Assembly: GCA_036555425.1 (NCBI GenBank)
Contig: DATBLL010000080.1
Span: 6,324 to 70,323 of the forward strand
Reading direction: 5' to 3'
Length of the DNA: 64,000 nucleotides
From: SBBV01 sp036555425
GTDB lineage: Bacteria > Pseudomonadota > Alphaproteobacteria > Bin65
The notes under the pieces are model-generated. The model did no database searches. It worked only from the letters and a program-made list of their open reading frames with translations, and was not told where the DNA came from. A program made the translations under genes and the position numbers. The stretch's first letter is position 1, and the number at the start of each line of letters is the position of its first letter. Shown in pieces: positions 34,835-42,895 of this stretch.

Positions 34835-35437
34835 ATGCCGCCTATGACCGCCCACCTCCCCAACGCCCTCACCATCGCCCGCATCGCGGCGGTGCCGCTG
34901 CTGATCGCGGTGTTCTATTTGCCAGCGCCGGCGGCGAATTGGGTGGCGCTGGCGGTGTTCGTCGCGGCCTCGTTGACCGACCTCGTCGACGGCTGGCTGG
35001 CGCGGCGCTGGGAGCAGCAGAGCGATTTCGGCAAGGTGCTCGACCCCATCGCCGACAAGCTTTTGGTGGCGGCCGCCCTCTTCATGCTCGCGGCCTTCGA
35101 CCGGCTTTCGATCCCGTCGATCGTCGCCGCCATCGCCATCTTGGGGCGCGAGATCTTCATTTCGGGCCTGCGCGAATTCCTGGCCGGGCGCGCGAACCTG
35201 CCGGTGACGACACTGGCCAAGTGGAAGACCACGGTGCAGATGACGGCGATCGGCTTCCTGCTAGTCGGCCCGGCGGCGCCCTGGGGCGTGCCGGCGCAGC
35301 TGATCGGCGAGATCGGACTCTGGATCGCGGCGCTGGTGACGCTGGTGACCGGCTGGGACTACACGCGCCGCGGCTTCGAGATCATGGCCAACGCGCCCGC
35401 GGCGCGCGCCAAGCCCGACGCGGGAGCGGCGCAATGA
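34835..35437 (+). CDS. pgsA: CDP-diacylglycerol--glycerol-3-phosphate 3-phosphatidyltransferase
   Basis: A 200-residue inner-membrane enzyme that commits CDP-diacylglycerol to phosphatidylglycerol. The CDP-alcohol phosphotransferase signature (D-x2-DG-x2-AR-x8-G-x3-D-x3-D) is exact in DLVDGWLARRW ... DFGKVLDPIADK. Four to five hydrophobic segments surround it. The start is ATG 34835 or ATG 34844 (nine bases apart); I keep the longer. Its stop overlaps the mobB start (ATGA). Confidence 0.93.
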   Translation: MPPMTAHLPNALTIARIAAVPLLIAVFYLPAPAANWVALAVFVAASLTDLVDGWLARRWEQQSDFGKVLDPIADKLLVAAALFMLAAFDRLSIPSIVAAIAILGREIFISGLREFLAGRANLPVTTLAKWKTTVQMTAIGFLLVGPAAPWGVPAQLIGEIGLWIAALVTLVTGWDYTRRGFEIMANAPAARAKPDAGAAQ

Positions 35438-35955
35438 AGATCTTCGGCCTCGCGGGCTGGAGCGGCGCCGGCAAGACCAGCCTCATGGTTCGCCTGCTGC
35501 CCGAGCTCGTCGGCCGCAAAGTTACGGTCTCGACCATGAAGCACGCGCATCACGCTTTCGATGTCGACCAGCCGGGCAAGGATTCCTTCGAGCACCGCCA
35601 AGCCGGCGCCAGCGAGGTGCTCGTCACCTCGGCCAACCGCTGGGCGCTGATGCACGAGCTGCGCGGCGCGCCCGAGGCGCAACTCGAAGAGCTCGTGGCG
35701 CGCATGACGCCGGTCGATCTCCTGCTGATCGAGGGTTTCAAGCATCATCCGCACGACAAGCTCGAGATTTTCCGCCGCGAGGTGGGCAAGCCCCTCCTCT
35801 GCGTCGCCGACGCGCGCGTGGTGGCCGTGGCCAGCGACGGTCCGGTGCCCGAGGCGCGCGTGCCCGTGATCGATCTCGACGACACGCGCGCCATCGCCGA
35901 TTTCATCGTGACGCATTGCGGCCTCGCCCGCGGCAGGACGCGCGGGGCCGCCTGA
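35434..35955 (+). CDS. mobB: molybdopterin-guanine dinucleotide biosynthesis adaptor protein B
   Basis: A 173-residue P-loop GTPase. Walker A is GWSGAGKTSL (8-17), followed by TMKHAHHAFDVDQPGKDS and DLLLIEGFKHHP, all conserved in MobB, which aids attachment of GMP to molybdopterin. It overlaps pgsA upstream and moeA downstream by a few bases (ATGA, TGATG), so the three are likely one transcript. mobA is not in the window. Confidence 0.94.
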   Translation: MKIFGLAGWSGAGKTSLMVRLLPELVGRKVTVSTMKHAHHAFDVDQPGKDSFEHRQAGASEVLVTSANRWALMHELRGAPEAQLEELVARMTPVDLLLIEGFKHHPHDKLEIFRREVGKPLLCVADARVVAVASDGPVPEARVPVIDLDDTRAIADFIVTHCGLARGRTRGAA

Positions 35956-37220
35956 TGGCCCAGCTCTCCGACGATTGCTTCGCGTTCGGCGGGCCGCTCA
36001 TCGGCCTCGACGCGGCGCTGAAGCTGCTGCTCGAGCGCACCGAGGCCGTGACCGGCATCGAGACGGTGACGCTCGCCGCCGCGCGCGGCCGCGTGCTGGC
36101 AGAGGACATCGTCGCCCCGCGCGACGTGCCGCCGCACGACAATGCCGCCGTCGACGGCTATGCGCTCTATTTCGACGATCTCGCGGCGGGCGCCGAAACC
36201 GTGCTGCGGGTCGCGGGCCGCGCCGCCGCCGGTCATCCGTTCGAGGGTGTGCAGAAGCGCGCGACCGCGGTGCGCATCTTCACCGGCGCGCCGATGCCGG
36301 GGGGCGAAGGGGATGGGCCTGATACGGTGATGATGCAGGAGGACTGCGTCGAGAAGGACGGCTTCGTGCGCGTGCCGCCGGGCATCAAGCGCGGCTCCAA
36401 TCGCCGGAAGCGCGGCGAGGATGTGAAGGCCGGAACGCCGATCCTGCGCGCGGGGCGGCGCTTGAAGCCGCAGGACATCGGCCTCGCCGCCTCGATCGGG
36501 CTCACCGCACTGCGCGTGCGGACCCGGCTGCGGGTGGCGCTGTTCTCGACCGGCGACGAGATCCGCGACCCGGGTGTGGAAGCACCCGCCGGCACCGTCT
36601 ACGACGCCAACCGCTTTTCGCTGCGCGCCTTGCTCGAGAGCCTGGGCTGCGCCGTGACCGATCTCGGCATTCTGCCCGACCGCTTCGAGACCATCCGCGA
36701 CGCGCTCGGCGCAGCCGCGGCCGCGCACGATCTCATCCTCACCTCGGGCGGCATGTCGACCGGCGAGGAGGACCACATCAAGCCGGCGGTGGAGGCGCTG
36801 GGCAGCCTCCATTTCTGGCGCCTCGCGATCAAGCCGGGGCGACCGATCGCCTTCGGCCAGGTCAAGCGCGTGCCTTTCGTGGGCCTCCCCGGCAATCCGG
36901 TGGCGGTGCTGGTGACGTTCTTGAGGATCGCGCGGCCGCTCATCTTGCGCCTTTCGGGCGCCGAGGCGCCGCCGCCGCTGCTGTTCAAGCTCCGCGCCGA
37001 TTTCGACCACAAGAAGAAGGCGGGGCGGCGCGAATGGGTGCGTGCTTTTGTTTCGCGTGACGGCGGCGGGGCGGTGCTGCGCAAATTCCCGCGCCAGGGC
37101 GCCGGCATCCTCACCTCGATGGTCGAATCCGACGGGCTGGTTGAACTCGGCGAGGACGTGACCCACTTGAAGGCCGGCGAGACGGTGGATTTCCTGCCGT
37201 TCAGCGAGGTGGACGCGTGA
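35955..37220 (+). CDS. moeA: molybdopterin molybdenumtransferase
   Basis: A 421-residue MoeA that inserts molybdate into adenylated molybdopterin. The PPHDNAAVDGYAL motif near residue 60, GAPMPGGEGDGPDTVMMQE, the MPT-binding STGDEI and SGGMSTGEEDHIKP, and the C-terminal domain from about 330 are in order. The ATG at 35955 overlaps the mobB stop; the frame extends 39 bp upstream into mobB. moaD starts 7 bp after the stop. Confidence 0.94.
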   Translation: MAQLSDDCFAFGGPLIGLDAALKLLLERTEAVTGIETVTLAAARGRVLAEDIVAPRDVPPHDNAAVDGYALYFDDLAAGAETVLRVAGRAAAGHPFEGVQKRATAVRIFTGAPMPGGEGDGPDTVMMQEDCVEKDGFVRVPPGIKRGSNRRKRGEDVKAGTPILRAGRRLKPQDIGLAASIGLTALRVRTRLRVALFSTGDEIRDPGVEAPAGTVYDANRFSLRALLESLGCAVTDLGILPDRFETIRDALGAAAAAHDLILTSGGMSTGEEDHIKPAVEALGSLHFWRLAIKPGRPIAFGQVKRVPFVGLPGNPVAVLVTFLRIARPLILRLSGAEAPPPLLFKLRADFDHKKKAGRREWVRAFVSRDGGGAVLRKFPRQGAGILTSMVESDGLVELGEDVTHLKAGETVDFLPFSEVDA

Positions 37221-37227
37221 GGCGCCA

Positions 37228-37479
37228 ATGAAGGTTCTCTATTTCGCGTGGCTGCGGCAGCGCGTGGGCGCCGGCGAGGAAGAGGTTTCGCCGCCCGATG
37301 CCGTTAACACCGTGGCCGCGCTCGTCGCCTGGCTCAAGGCGAAGAGTCCCGCGCACGCGGCCGCCTTCGCGAACATTCAGGCCGTGCGCGTCGCGATCAA
37401 CCAGGAGTTCGCCGATTGGAACGCGCCCATCGCCGAGGGCGATGAAATCGCGTTCTTTCCGCCGGTCACGGGCGGCTGA
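37228..37479 (+). CDS. moaD: molybdopterin synthase sulfur carrier subunit
   Basis: An 83-residue ubiquitin-fold protein ending in the required Gly-Gly (PPVTGG), which becomes a thiocarboxylate that donates sulfur to molybdopterin. VLYFAWLRQRVG and EFADWNAPIAEGDEIAFFPP are typical MoaD blocks. Follows moeA by 7 bp. The catalytic subunit moaE is 384 bp downstream, on the same strand, with an opposing lipoprotein gene between. Confidence 0.94.
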   Translation: MKVLYFAWLRQRVGAGEEEVSPPDAVNTVAALVAWLKAKSPAHAAAFANIQAVRVAINQEFADWNAPIAEGDEIAFFPPVTGG

Positions 37480-37485
37480 CCGCGT

Positions 37486-37734
37486 TCAGCCTTTCTTGCG
37501 GTAGCCGCGCCGCTCCATGCACTGGTCGTCGACGACCTCGCGGATGCGCCGCTCGTCGGCCGGCGTCTGCAGCGCGCGCCGTTGCTCGACCCGCGTCGTG
37601 CACCAATAGAGGTCGCGCTTGATGTCTTCGGGCGTCGCGTCCTTCTTGCTCCATTGCTGTTCCGCCGGCGCGGTCGCTTGGCAACCCATGACGAGCACCG
37701 CCGCGAATGCCGCGAGGCCAAGCCTCCAGATCAT
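37486..37734 (-). CDS. small predicted lipoprotein
   Basis: An 82-residue protein with a lipoprotein signal (hydrophobic 5-15, lipobox VLVMGC, Cys16). The mature part is charged and has two further cysteines (LYWCTT, DDQCMERRGY), perhaps a disulfide; the C-terminal CMERRGYR motif recurs in small lipoproteins of this group. Start ATG 37734 has GGAGG upstream. It sits on the opposite strand between moaD and moaE, so it is not part of that operon. Function unknown. Confidence 0.72.
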   Translation of the reverse strand: MIWRLGLAAFAAVLVMGCQATAPAEQQWSKKDATPEDIKRDLYWCTTRVEQRRALQTPADERRIREVVDDQCMERRGYRKKG

Positions 37735-37862
37735 GACGTCCTCCATCCGGGATGCCGACGCTGCGACAATGGCGAGGACGCCCTGCGGCTGTCAATTCTG
37801 AGGGCTCGCGGCCGCCCCGAGGGCGCCTTGACCGCGGCGCGCAGCGGGCCGAGATTCAAACC

Positions 37863-38351
37863 ATGATCCGGATCCAGCGCGAAGACTTCGATCCCGGCCA
37901 GGAGCTGGCGCGGCTGACGGTGGGGCGCACCGATATCGGCGGCGCGGTGAGCTTCTGCGGGCTCGTGCGCGACGAGATCGGAAACGGCGAAATCATCCGC
38001 GCCATGACGCTCGAGCATTATCCCGGCATGACCGAGAAGATGCTGGCGGCGATCGAAGCCGAGGCGCTGGCGCGCTGGCCGCTTTCGGCCAGCCTCATCG
38101 TCCACCGCTACGGGCGCCTTGCGCCCGGCGAGCGCATTGTGCTCGTCATCACCTGCTCGGCGCACCGCCAGGCCGCGTTCGAGGCCAACATGTTCCTCGT
38201 CGACTGGCTCAAGACAAAGGCGCCGTTCTGGAAGCTCGAAGAGCGGCGCGGCGGCGCGGCCTGGGTCGAGGCGCGCGCCAGCGACGACGCGGCGGCCAAG
38301 CGCTGGGCGCAGGCAAAAAAGCCGAGACGCTCGGCGAAGGCCGCCGAATAG
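37863..38351 (+). CDS. moaE: molybdopterin synthase catalytic subunit
   Basis: A 162-residue MoaE that converts precursor Z to molybdopterin using MoaD thiocarboxylate. GAVSFCGLVRDE, LEHYPGMTEKML, IVHRYGRLAPGE and the catalytic-lysine region LKTKAPFWKLE are conserved. The Ala/Lys-rich tail is unremarkable. The start at 37863 begins at the family N-terminus; the open frame is 111 bp longer. Confidence 0.94.
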   Translation: MIRIQREDFDPGQELARLTVGRTDIGGAVSFCGLVRDEIGNGEIIRAMTLEHYPGMTEKMLAAIEAEALARWPLSASLIVHRYGRLAPGERIVLVITCSAHRQAAFEANMFLVDWLKTKAPFWKLEERRGGAAWVEARASDDAAAKRWAQAKKPRRSAKAAE

Positions 38352-38444
38352 CCCCCTCGCGCCGACGGCGACGGTCACACGATTCCCGCTTGGCCGCCGG
38401 CGCGAGGCTTGATTTATCGAGGGGGCTGCGCTGGACTGCCGGAC

Positions 38445-38475
38445 CGGGAACCGCGCCGCCTCGGTGCGGTTCCCG
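38445..38475. terminator. hairpin between moaE and the DUF4169 gene
   Basis: Arms cgggaaccgc (38445-38454) and gcggttcccg (38466-38475) pair perfectly around 11 bases. No T-run follows on the plus strand. It may end the mo-cluster transcript or shape the leader of the next gene. Confidence 0.4.
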
Positions 38476-38527
38476 AAAAAGGCAAGAACGGCCGCGCGGC
38501 AAGCGGCAGAGAAGCGGAGCGGCGCAC

Positions 38528-38710
38528 ATGGGCGAAGTCATCCGGTTCAGCAAGGCCAAGAAGCGCCTGCGCGGCCTCGTCGAGGAGCGCACGGCGGCGG
38601 AGAACCGCACCAAATTCGGGCGGAGCAAGGCGCAGAAATCGAAGGAAGCGCTCGAGCGCGAAAAGATGAACGAGGCGCTCGACCAGGCCAAGCGCGACGA
38701 CGGCGAATAG
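38528..38710 (+). CDS. DUF4169 family small protein
   Basis: A 60-residue, highly charged, helical protein of the DUF4169 type (VIRFSKAKKRLR...NRTKFGRSKAQKSKEALE), common in alphaproteobacteria. The NRxKFGRxKAxK core is diagnostic. No catalytic feature; function unknown. It stands alone between moaE and the convergent aldolase-like gene. Confidence 0.85.
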   Translation: MGEVIRFSKAKKRLRGLVEERTAAENRTKFGRSKAQKSKEALEREKMNEALDQAKRDDGE

Positions 38711-38759
38711 GCATCTCGCGCCGCCCGGCCGCCGCGTTCAGCGGCGAATTCCGAACCGT

Positions 38760-39503
38760 TCAATGCCGGTAGTCCGGCGCCTCCTTGTCGAGAAGACGCT
38801 TCAGGGCCTCGAAATGCGCGGTCTGCTGGGTGTGGCCGACAGCGCCGGTCATTTGCGCCGCCGTCTTCCTGGCCACGTCGGGCCTGACCATCTTCAAGCG
38901 CTTGCCGGTCGACATCGCCAGCACTTGCGTCATACAGGCGCGCTCGAGGTAGTAGAGCCGGTCGTAGGCCTCGTGCACGGTGCCGCCGGTGACGATCACG
39001 CCGTGATTGGCGAGGAAGAGGACGCTGCGATTGCCGAGCTTGCTCGCCATGCGGTCGCCCTCGGCCTCGTCGAAGGCGAGGCCGTCGTAGTCGGGGTCGT
39101 GGGCGACCTGCTCGTGGAAGAGGAGCGAGGTCTGGAGCGCCGGCAAGAGCTCGGGGTCCTCCAGCATGGTGAGCGCGGTGGCGTAGGGCATGTGCGTGTG
39201 CAGCACGCAGCGCGCCTGCGGCACGGCGCGATGCAGCCGCCAATGGATGTAGTAAGCGGTGGGCTCGGGCGGCGCGTCGCCCTCGATGAGCTTGCCGTCA
39301 TCGCCGACCAGCAACAGGCTCGACGCCGTGATCTCGCGCCAGTGCCGGCCTTGCGGATTGATCAGGAAACGGTCGGTCGTGCCCGGCACCATGAAGCTGA
39401 AATGGTTGCAGATCGCCTCGCTGAAGCCGTGGCGCTCGGCCCAGCGCAGCGCGGCGGCGAGATCGATGCGGGCTTGGCGGAGCGTGGCGGCGTCGGTCGT
39501 CAT
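38760..39503 (-). CDS. class II aldolase/adducin-family protein
   Basis: A 247-residue zinc-dependent aldolase-fold protein. The zinc histidines are in LHTHMPYATAL and LANHGVIVTGG; HFSFMVPG and INPQGRHWREI precede them. Such proteins cleave or epimerise sugar phosphates or related hydroxy-carbonyls; the short C-terminal and the HETH-like motif resemble the uncharacterised alphaproteobacterial 'class II aldolase and adducin' group. Substrate not predictable. Divergent from the bufferin operon. Confidence 0.88.
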   Translation of the reverse strand: MTTDAATLRQARIDLAAALRWAERHGFSEAICNHFSFMVPGTTDRFLINPQGRHWREITASSLLLVGDDGKLIEGDAPPEPTAYYIHWRLHRAVPQARCVLHTHMPYATALTMLEDPELLPALQTSLLFHEQVAHDPDYDGLAFDEAEGDRMASKLGNRSVLFLANHGVIVTGGTVHEAYDRLYYLERACMTQVLAMSTGKRLKMVRPDVARKTAAQMTGAVGHTQQTAHFEALKRLLDKEAPDYRH

Positions 39504-39746
39504 GGCACATCACCGTTTCGAGAGCGGGCATGGTGACGCGGCGGCGCGCGAGGTCAAGGCCCCCCGGCTGCGCCGGGGGATCGAGAAACGCAAGGAATGG
39601 TTTCGATGCGAAACGATTCTCGCCTTAACGCCAATGTGAAGGGCTTTGATTATCGGCGTGAAATGCACACCCCTATAGTCCGCCGCGTCCGTGCAAGCCC
39701 GCGCGGTCGAAACGCGACCACAGAAGCAAAGCAGAGGAGTTCTCCG

Positions 39747-40037
39747 ATGAAGAAGGTTTCCGCCATCGCCATCGCGTCGGCCGTCGCCGGCGCGCTCGCC
39801 CTCGCCGGCACGGCCGTCGCCCAGAAACAGGGCGCGGCCGGCTTCAAGTGCTGGGGCGTCTCCAAGGCCGGTCTCAACGACTGCGCCAACGCCGCCAAGA
39901 CGCATGATTGCGCCGGCCAGTCCAAGGCCGACTACGATCTCGGCGAATGGAAGGCCGTGAAGGACGCCGCCGAATGCAAGACGATGGGCGGCGCCGACAA
40001 GCCCGGCAAGGGCAAGAACACCAACGCGAAGATGTAG
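39747..40037 (+). CDS. bufferin-type metallophore precursor (DUF2282, BufA family)
   Basis: A 96-residue exported peptide: signal peptide 1-25 (AVA/Q), then a core with four cysteines at 35, 46, 55 and 77 in the pattern FKCWGV, NDCANAAK, HDCAGQ, EC. This matches DUF2282/BufA1 bufferin precursors, ribosomally made peptides whose cysteines are modified by a DUF692 enzyme to bind copper in the periplasm. The tail (GADKPGKGKNTNAKM) is basic. AGAGGAG precedes ATG 39747. BufB-, BufC- and DoxX-like genes follow directly. Known family; the modification in this peptide is inferred. Confidence 0.88.
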   Translation: MKKVSAIAIASAVAGALALAGTAVAQKQGAAGFKCWGVSKAGLNDCANAAKTHDCAGQSKADYDLGEWKAVKDAAECKTMGGADKPGKGKNTNAKM

Positions 40038-40066
40038 TTCGCAACACCGGCGATGGCGGAGGAACC

Positions 40067-40978
40067 GTGTCCGGCGACGACCACGCGAAAGGACCCGGGC
40101 CGATTCCCGCGCGAGCGGGGATCGGGCTCCGCCATCCGCACGTGCAGGCCTTCCTCGACGGCCCGCCCGCCATCGGCTGGGTCGAAGTTCACAGCGAGAA
40201 CTATCTCGCCGGCGGCGGCCTGCGCATCGCAACGCTCGAACGCATCCGCCGCGATCTGCCGCTGAGCTGCCACGGCGTCGGCCTCTCGCTCGGCTCGGCC
40301 GAAGGGCTCGACGGCGCGCACCTCGCGGCGTTGAAGCGCTTGTTCGACCGCGTCGAACCCGGCCTCGTCTCCGAGCACGTCTCGTGGAGCGTGGCGGGCG
40401 GGGTCTACTACAACGATCTCCTGCCTCTGCCGCTGACCGAGGAGGCGCTCGCCGTCTTCGTCGCCAACGTCGACCGCGCGCAGGAGGCGTTCGGCCGGCG
40501 CATCCTGGTCGAGAACCCCTCGACCTATCTCGACTTCGCCGCGTCGCGCATCTCCGAGCCCGAATTCATCGCCGAGATCGTGCGCCGCACCGGCTGCGGC
40601 CTGCTGCTCGACGTCAACAACATCCATGTGAGCGCGCACAATCGCGGCTTCGACGCCGGCGACTATCTCGCCGCGCTCCCCGCCGCCGCCGTCGGCGAAA
40701 TCCACATCGCCGGCCACGCGCGGCGCGAGATCGGCGGCGAGAGCGTGCTCATCGACGATCATGGCTCGCGCGTGATCCCGGCGGTGTGGGACCTGCTGGA
40801 CGCCGCGCTGGCGCGGACCGGCCCCGTCCCGGTGCTGGTCGAGTGGGACACTGACATTCCGGAACTGGACGTATTGCTGGCCGAGGCCGAAGCCGCCGAC
40901 GCGGCGATCCGGCGCTCGGCGCCCATGCGGCGCGGCGCGCCTGCTCCTGCGATGCGGAGCCCCGCCCATGCTGCATGA
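40067..40978 (+). CDS. DUF692 multinuclear iron oxidase, BufB family
   Basis: A 303-residue TIM-barrel enzyme of the DUF692/MNIO family. Metal-ligand motifs are visible in order: WVEVHSENY, LSCHGVGLSLGS, VSEHVSW, LVENPSTYL, LLDVNNIHVSAHN, EIHIAGH and IDDHGSRV. Members oxidise cysteine or aspartate residues in RiPP precursors; in bufferin systems the product is cysteine-derived thiooxazole. GTG 40067 has GGAGG upstream and is preferred to the longer frame inside bufA. It lies 29 bp after bufA and overlaps bufC by 11 bp. Confidence 0.92.
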   Translation: MSGDDHAKGPGPIPARAGIGLRHPHVQAFLDGPPAIGWVEVHSENYLAGGGLRIATLERIRRDLPLSCHGVGLSLGSAEGLDGAHLAALKRLFDRVEPGLVSEHVSWSVAGGVYYNDLLPLPLTEEALAVFVANVDRAQEAFGRRILVENPSTYLDFAASRISEPEFIAEIVRRTGCGLLLDVNNIHVSAHNRGFDAGDYLAALPAAAVGEIHIAGHARREIGGESVLIDDHGSRVIPAVWDLLDAALARTGPVPVLVEWDTDIPELDVLLAEAEAADAAIRRSAPMRRGAPAPAMRSPAHAA

Positions 40979-41783
40979 GCTGCAAGACCGCATGGCGCGG
41001 AGCCTGCTCGAGGACTTCAAGGCGCCGCCGCCCGCGGGCCTGGTCGCCGGTGATCCAGGCCGGGCCGCGGCCCGTTTCATGATCCATCGCGGCAATGTGG
41101 TGGAATCGCTCGCCAACGCGCTCGGCCACACCTATCCGGCGGTGAAGGCGATTTGCGGCGAGCGCAATTTCCGCGTCCTCGCCGCCGCCCATGTCCGCGC
41201 CACGCCGCCGCGCCGGCCACAGCTCATGTCCTACGGCGGCGAATTTCCTGCCTTCGTTGCCGGCCATGCGGCGGCGATGCGCGATTTCCCGTTCCTGGCC
41301 GATCTCGCGCGCCTCGAATGGGCCATGAACGAAGTCTACTACGCCGGCGACGCGCCGGCGCTGGCGCCCGAGACGCTCGGCGCGATCCCCGAAGAGCGCC
41401 TGCCGGCATTGCGCTTCACGCTGCATCCGGCGGCGCGCCACGTCGTGTCCGAGGCGTATCCCATTCACACGATCTGGAGCGCGGCCGCGAACGCCGCCGC
41501 ATCGCCGGATCCATTCATCCCCACGGACCTTCCGCAAGGCGGCGAGTCCGTTCTCGTGACGCGCATTTCCGGCCCCGTCGAACTTCACAAGCTCGATGCG
41601 GGCGAAACCGTCTTCCTGGGGTCCGCTGCCGCGGGGGCACCCCTGGCGAAGGCCCTGGCCGAGGCCGAAGCGGCCGCGCCGGGGTTCGATCCAGCCGCCG
41701 CACTTGCGGCGGTTCTCTCCCGCCGCGTCTTCGGCGCCGAGGTCTCGTTCGATCCATCACCCGTTGGAGGGGTCACATGTTGA
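40968..41783 (+). CDS. DUF2063 partner protein, BufC family
   Basis: A 271-residue protein with the N-terminal DUF2063 'putative DNA-binding' helical domain (ARFMIHRGNVVESLANALGHTYPAV), which in MNIO systems acts as the partner that recognises the precursor. SYGGEFPAFV and FPFLADLARLEWAMNEVYYA are typical. It overlaps bufB by 11 bp and the DoxX gene by 7 bp, so the operon is tightly coupled. No direct DNA role is implied. Confidence 0.9.
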   Translation: MLHELQDRMARSLLEDFKAPPPAGLVAGDPGRAAARFMIHRGNVVESLANALGHTYPAVKAICGERNFRVLAAAHVRATPPRRPQLMSYGGEFPAFVAGHAAAMRDFPFLADLARLEWAMNEVYYAGDAPALAPETLGAIPEERLPALRFTLHPAARHVVSEAYPIHTIWSAAANAAASPDPFIPTDLPQGGESVLVTRISGPVELHKLDAGETVFLGSAAAGAPLAKALAEAEAAAPGFDPAAALAAVLSRRVFGAEVSFDPSPVGGVTC

Positions 41784-42283
41784 CCATGACCAGGACCACC
41801 GGCGCCGTTCCCCGCACCAGCGGCGGCGTCTTCTCGCTTGTCGGCCGGCTGTTCGACGCCCACGAGGCGTTGGGGCGCGGCCTCGCCAGTTTCCTCGAGC
41901 CCGTCTTCAACCTCGCCGCGCGCATCTGGATGGGCAAGATTTTCCTCGATTCCGGATTCGCGCGTGTCGCCAATTGGGACAAGCAGGCCTTTCTCTTCCA
42001 GGACGAGTACAAGCTCGGTTTGCTGCCGCCCAAAGTGTGGGCGATCGTCACCACCGGCGCCGAGCTCGTCTTGCCGGTGCTGCTGTTCATCGGCCTCTTC
42101 ACGCGCCTGCCGGCGCTCGGCCTCCTCGTGATGACCGCGTTCATCCACTTCGTGGTGGGCTTCGCCAACGACGACTACCTGGCGCCCTATCACTATGTAT
42201 GGATGCTGGTGTTCGGCTACCTCGTCATCCGCGGCGGCGGCCCGCTCTCCGTCGACGGCTTCATTAGGAGCCAGCGGGAGTAG
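41777..42283 (+). CDS. DoxX-family membrane protein (bufferin operon)
   Basis: A 168-residue protein with four membrane segments (about 45-60, 82-100, 108-126, 138-154) of the DoxX type: ARIWMGKIFLDSGFARV and PVLLFIGLFTRLPALGLLVM. DoxX-like genes (gigD in Caulobacter) are the usual fourth member of bufferin operons; the role may be in respiratory-chain-linked redox supply. Starts in the end of bufC. Confidence 0.88.
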   Translation: MLTMTRTTGAVPRTSGGVFSLVGRLFDAHEALGRGLASFLEPVFNLAARIWMGKIFLDSGFARVANWDKQAFLFQDEYKLGLLPPKVWAIVTTGAELVLPVLLFIGLFTRLPALGLLVMTAFIHFVVGFANDDYLAPYHYVWMLVFGYLVIRGGGPLSVDGFIRSQRE

Positions 42284-42298
42284 CGGACGTTGTCGAAT

Positions 42299-42384
42299 GC
42301 GTAGAGGCGCGCTGCGCGCGCCCTCGGTCCCCACGCAAAGCATCGATCTTGCGGAAAGGGGGCGCGCGCAGCGCGCCCCTACGC
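42299..42384. repeat. palindromic intergenic repeat, family 1 (copy B)
   Basis: 25-bp inverted arms (42299-42323 and 42360-42384) with one mismatch, cores ggcgcgctgcgcgcgcc. Nearly the same arms and related spacer (catcgat...gcgga) as copy A at 14222-14309. It lies between the DoxX and DUF411 genes. Confidence 0.88.
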
Positions 42385-42440
42385 TGCGTGCACTTCGCTA
42401 TTGTTATCGATAAGTTGAAGGATCGGGATGGAGGACTGAA

Positions 42441-42869
42441 ATGCAGCGAGCATTCCTTGCATTTGCGCTTGCGATTCTTGTTGCGCCGGCCGCCGCTCCG
42501 GCGCAGCAGGAAAAGACCGCCGTCATGTACAAGGCCGCCGGCTGCGGCTGCTGCGACGGCCACGCCGAGCACCTGCGCGCCAACGGCTACAAGGTGCGCG
42601 TGATCGAGCTCGCCGATCTCGAGCCGATCAAGAAAAAGCACAGCGTGCCCGAAGCGCAGGCGGGCTGCCACACGATCGAGGTCGGCGGTTACGTCGTCGA
42701 GGGCCACGTGCCGGCCAAGATCATCAACAAGCTGCTTGCGGAGAAGCCCAAGATCAAAGGCATATCGCTACCCGGCATGCCCGAAGGCTCCCCCGGCATG
42801 AGCGGTGCCAAGACCGAGCCGTTCAAGGTGTACGAGCTCGGATCGCAGAAGGTGTTCGCGGTGGATTGA
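42441..42869 (+). CDS. DUF411 secreted metal-binding protein
   Basis: A 142-residue periplasmic protein. Signal peptide 1-21 (AAPAQQ), then the DUF411 core YKAAGCGCCDGHAEHL, a CxCC thiol cluster, and QAGCHTIEVGGYVVEGHVPA. DUF411 proteins are linked to copper handling. This gene follows the bufferin operon after one palindromic repeat and may be expressed with it or separately. A common copper role is inference from context. The tail includes SLPGMPEGSPGMSG, repeated in DUF411 proteins. Confidence 0.88.
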   Translation: MQRAFLAFALAILVAPAAAPAQQEKTAVMYKAAGCGCCDGHAEHLRANGYKVRVIELADLEPIKKKHSVPEAQAGCHTIEVGGYVVEGHVPAKIINKLLAEKPKIKGISLPGMPEGSPGMSGAKTEPFKVYELGSQKVFAVD

Positions 42870-42895
42870 CGCCCTCGCCCTGGGGCGAGGGGGTT

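Noticed and set aside
39646..39679. Sigma-70 promoter (TTGATT...TATAGT) before the bufferin operon
   Set aside because: Spacing is 22 bp, outside the normal range; bufferin operons elsewhere are controlled by ECF sigma factors, and I could not fix such a site by eye.
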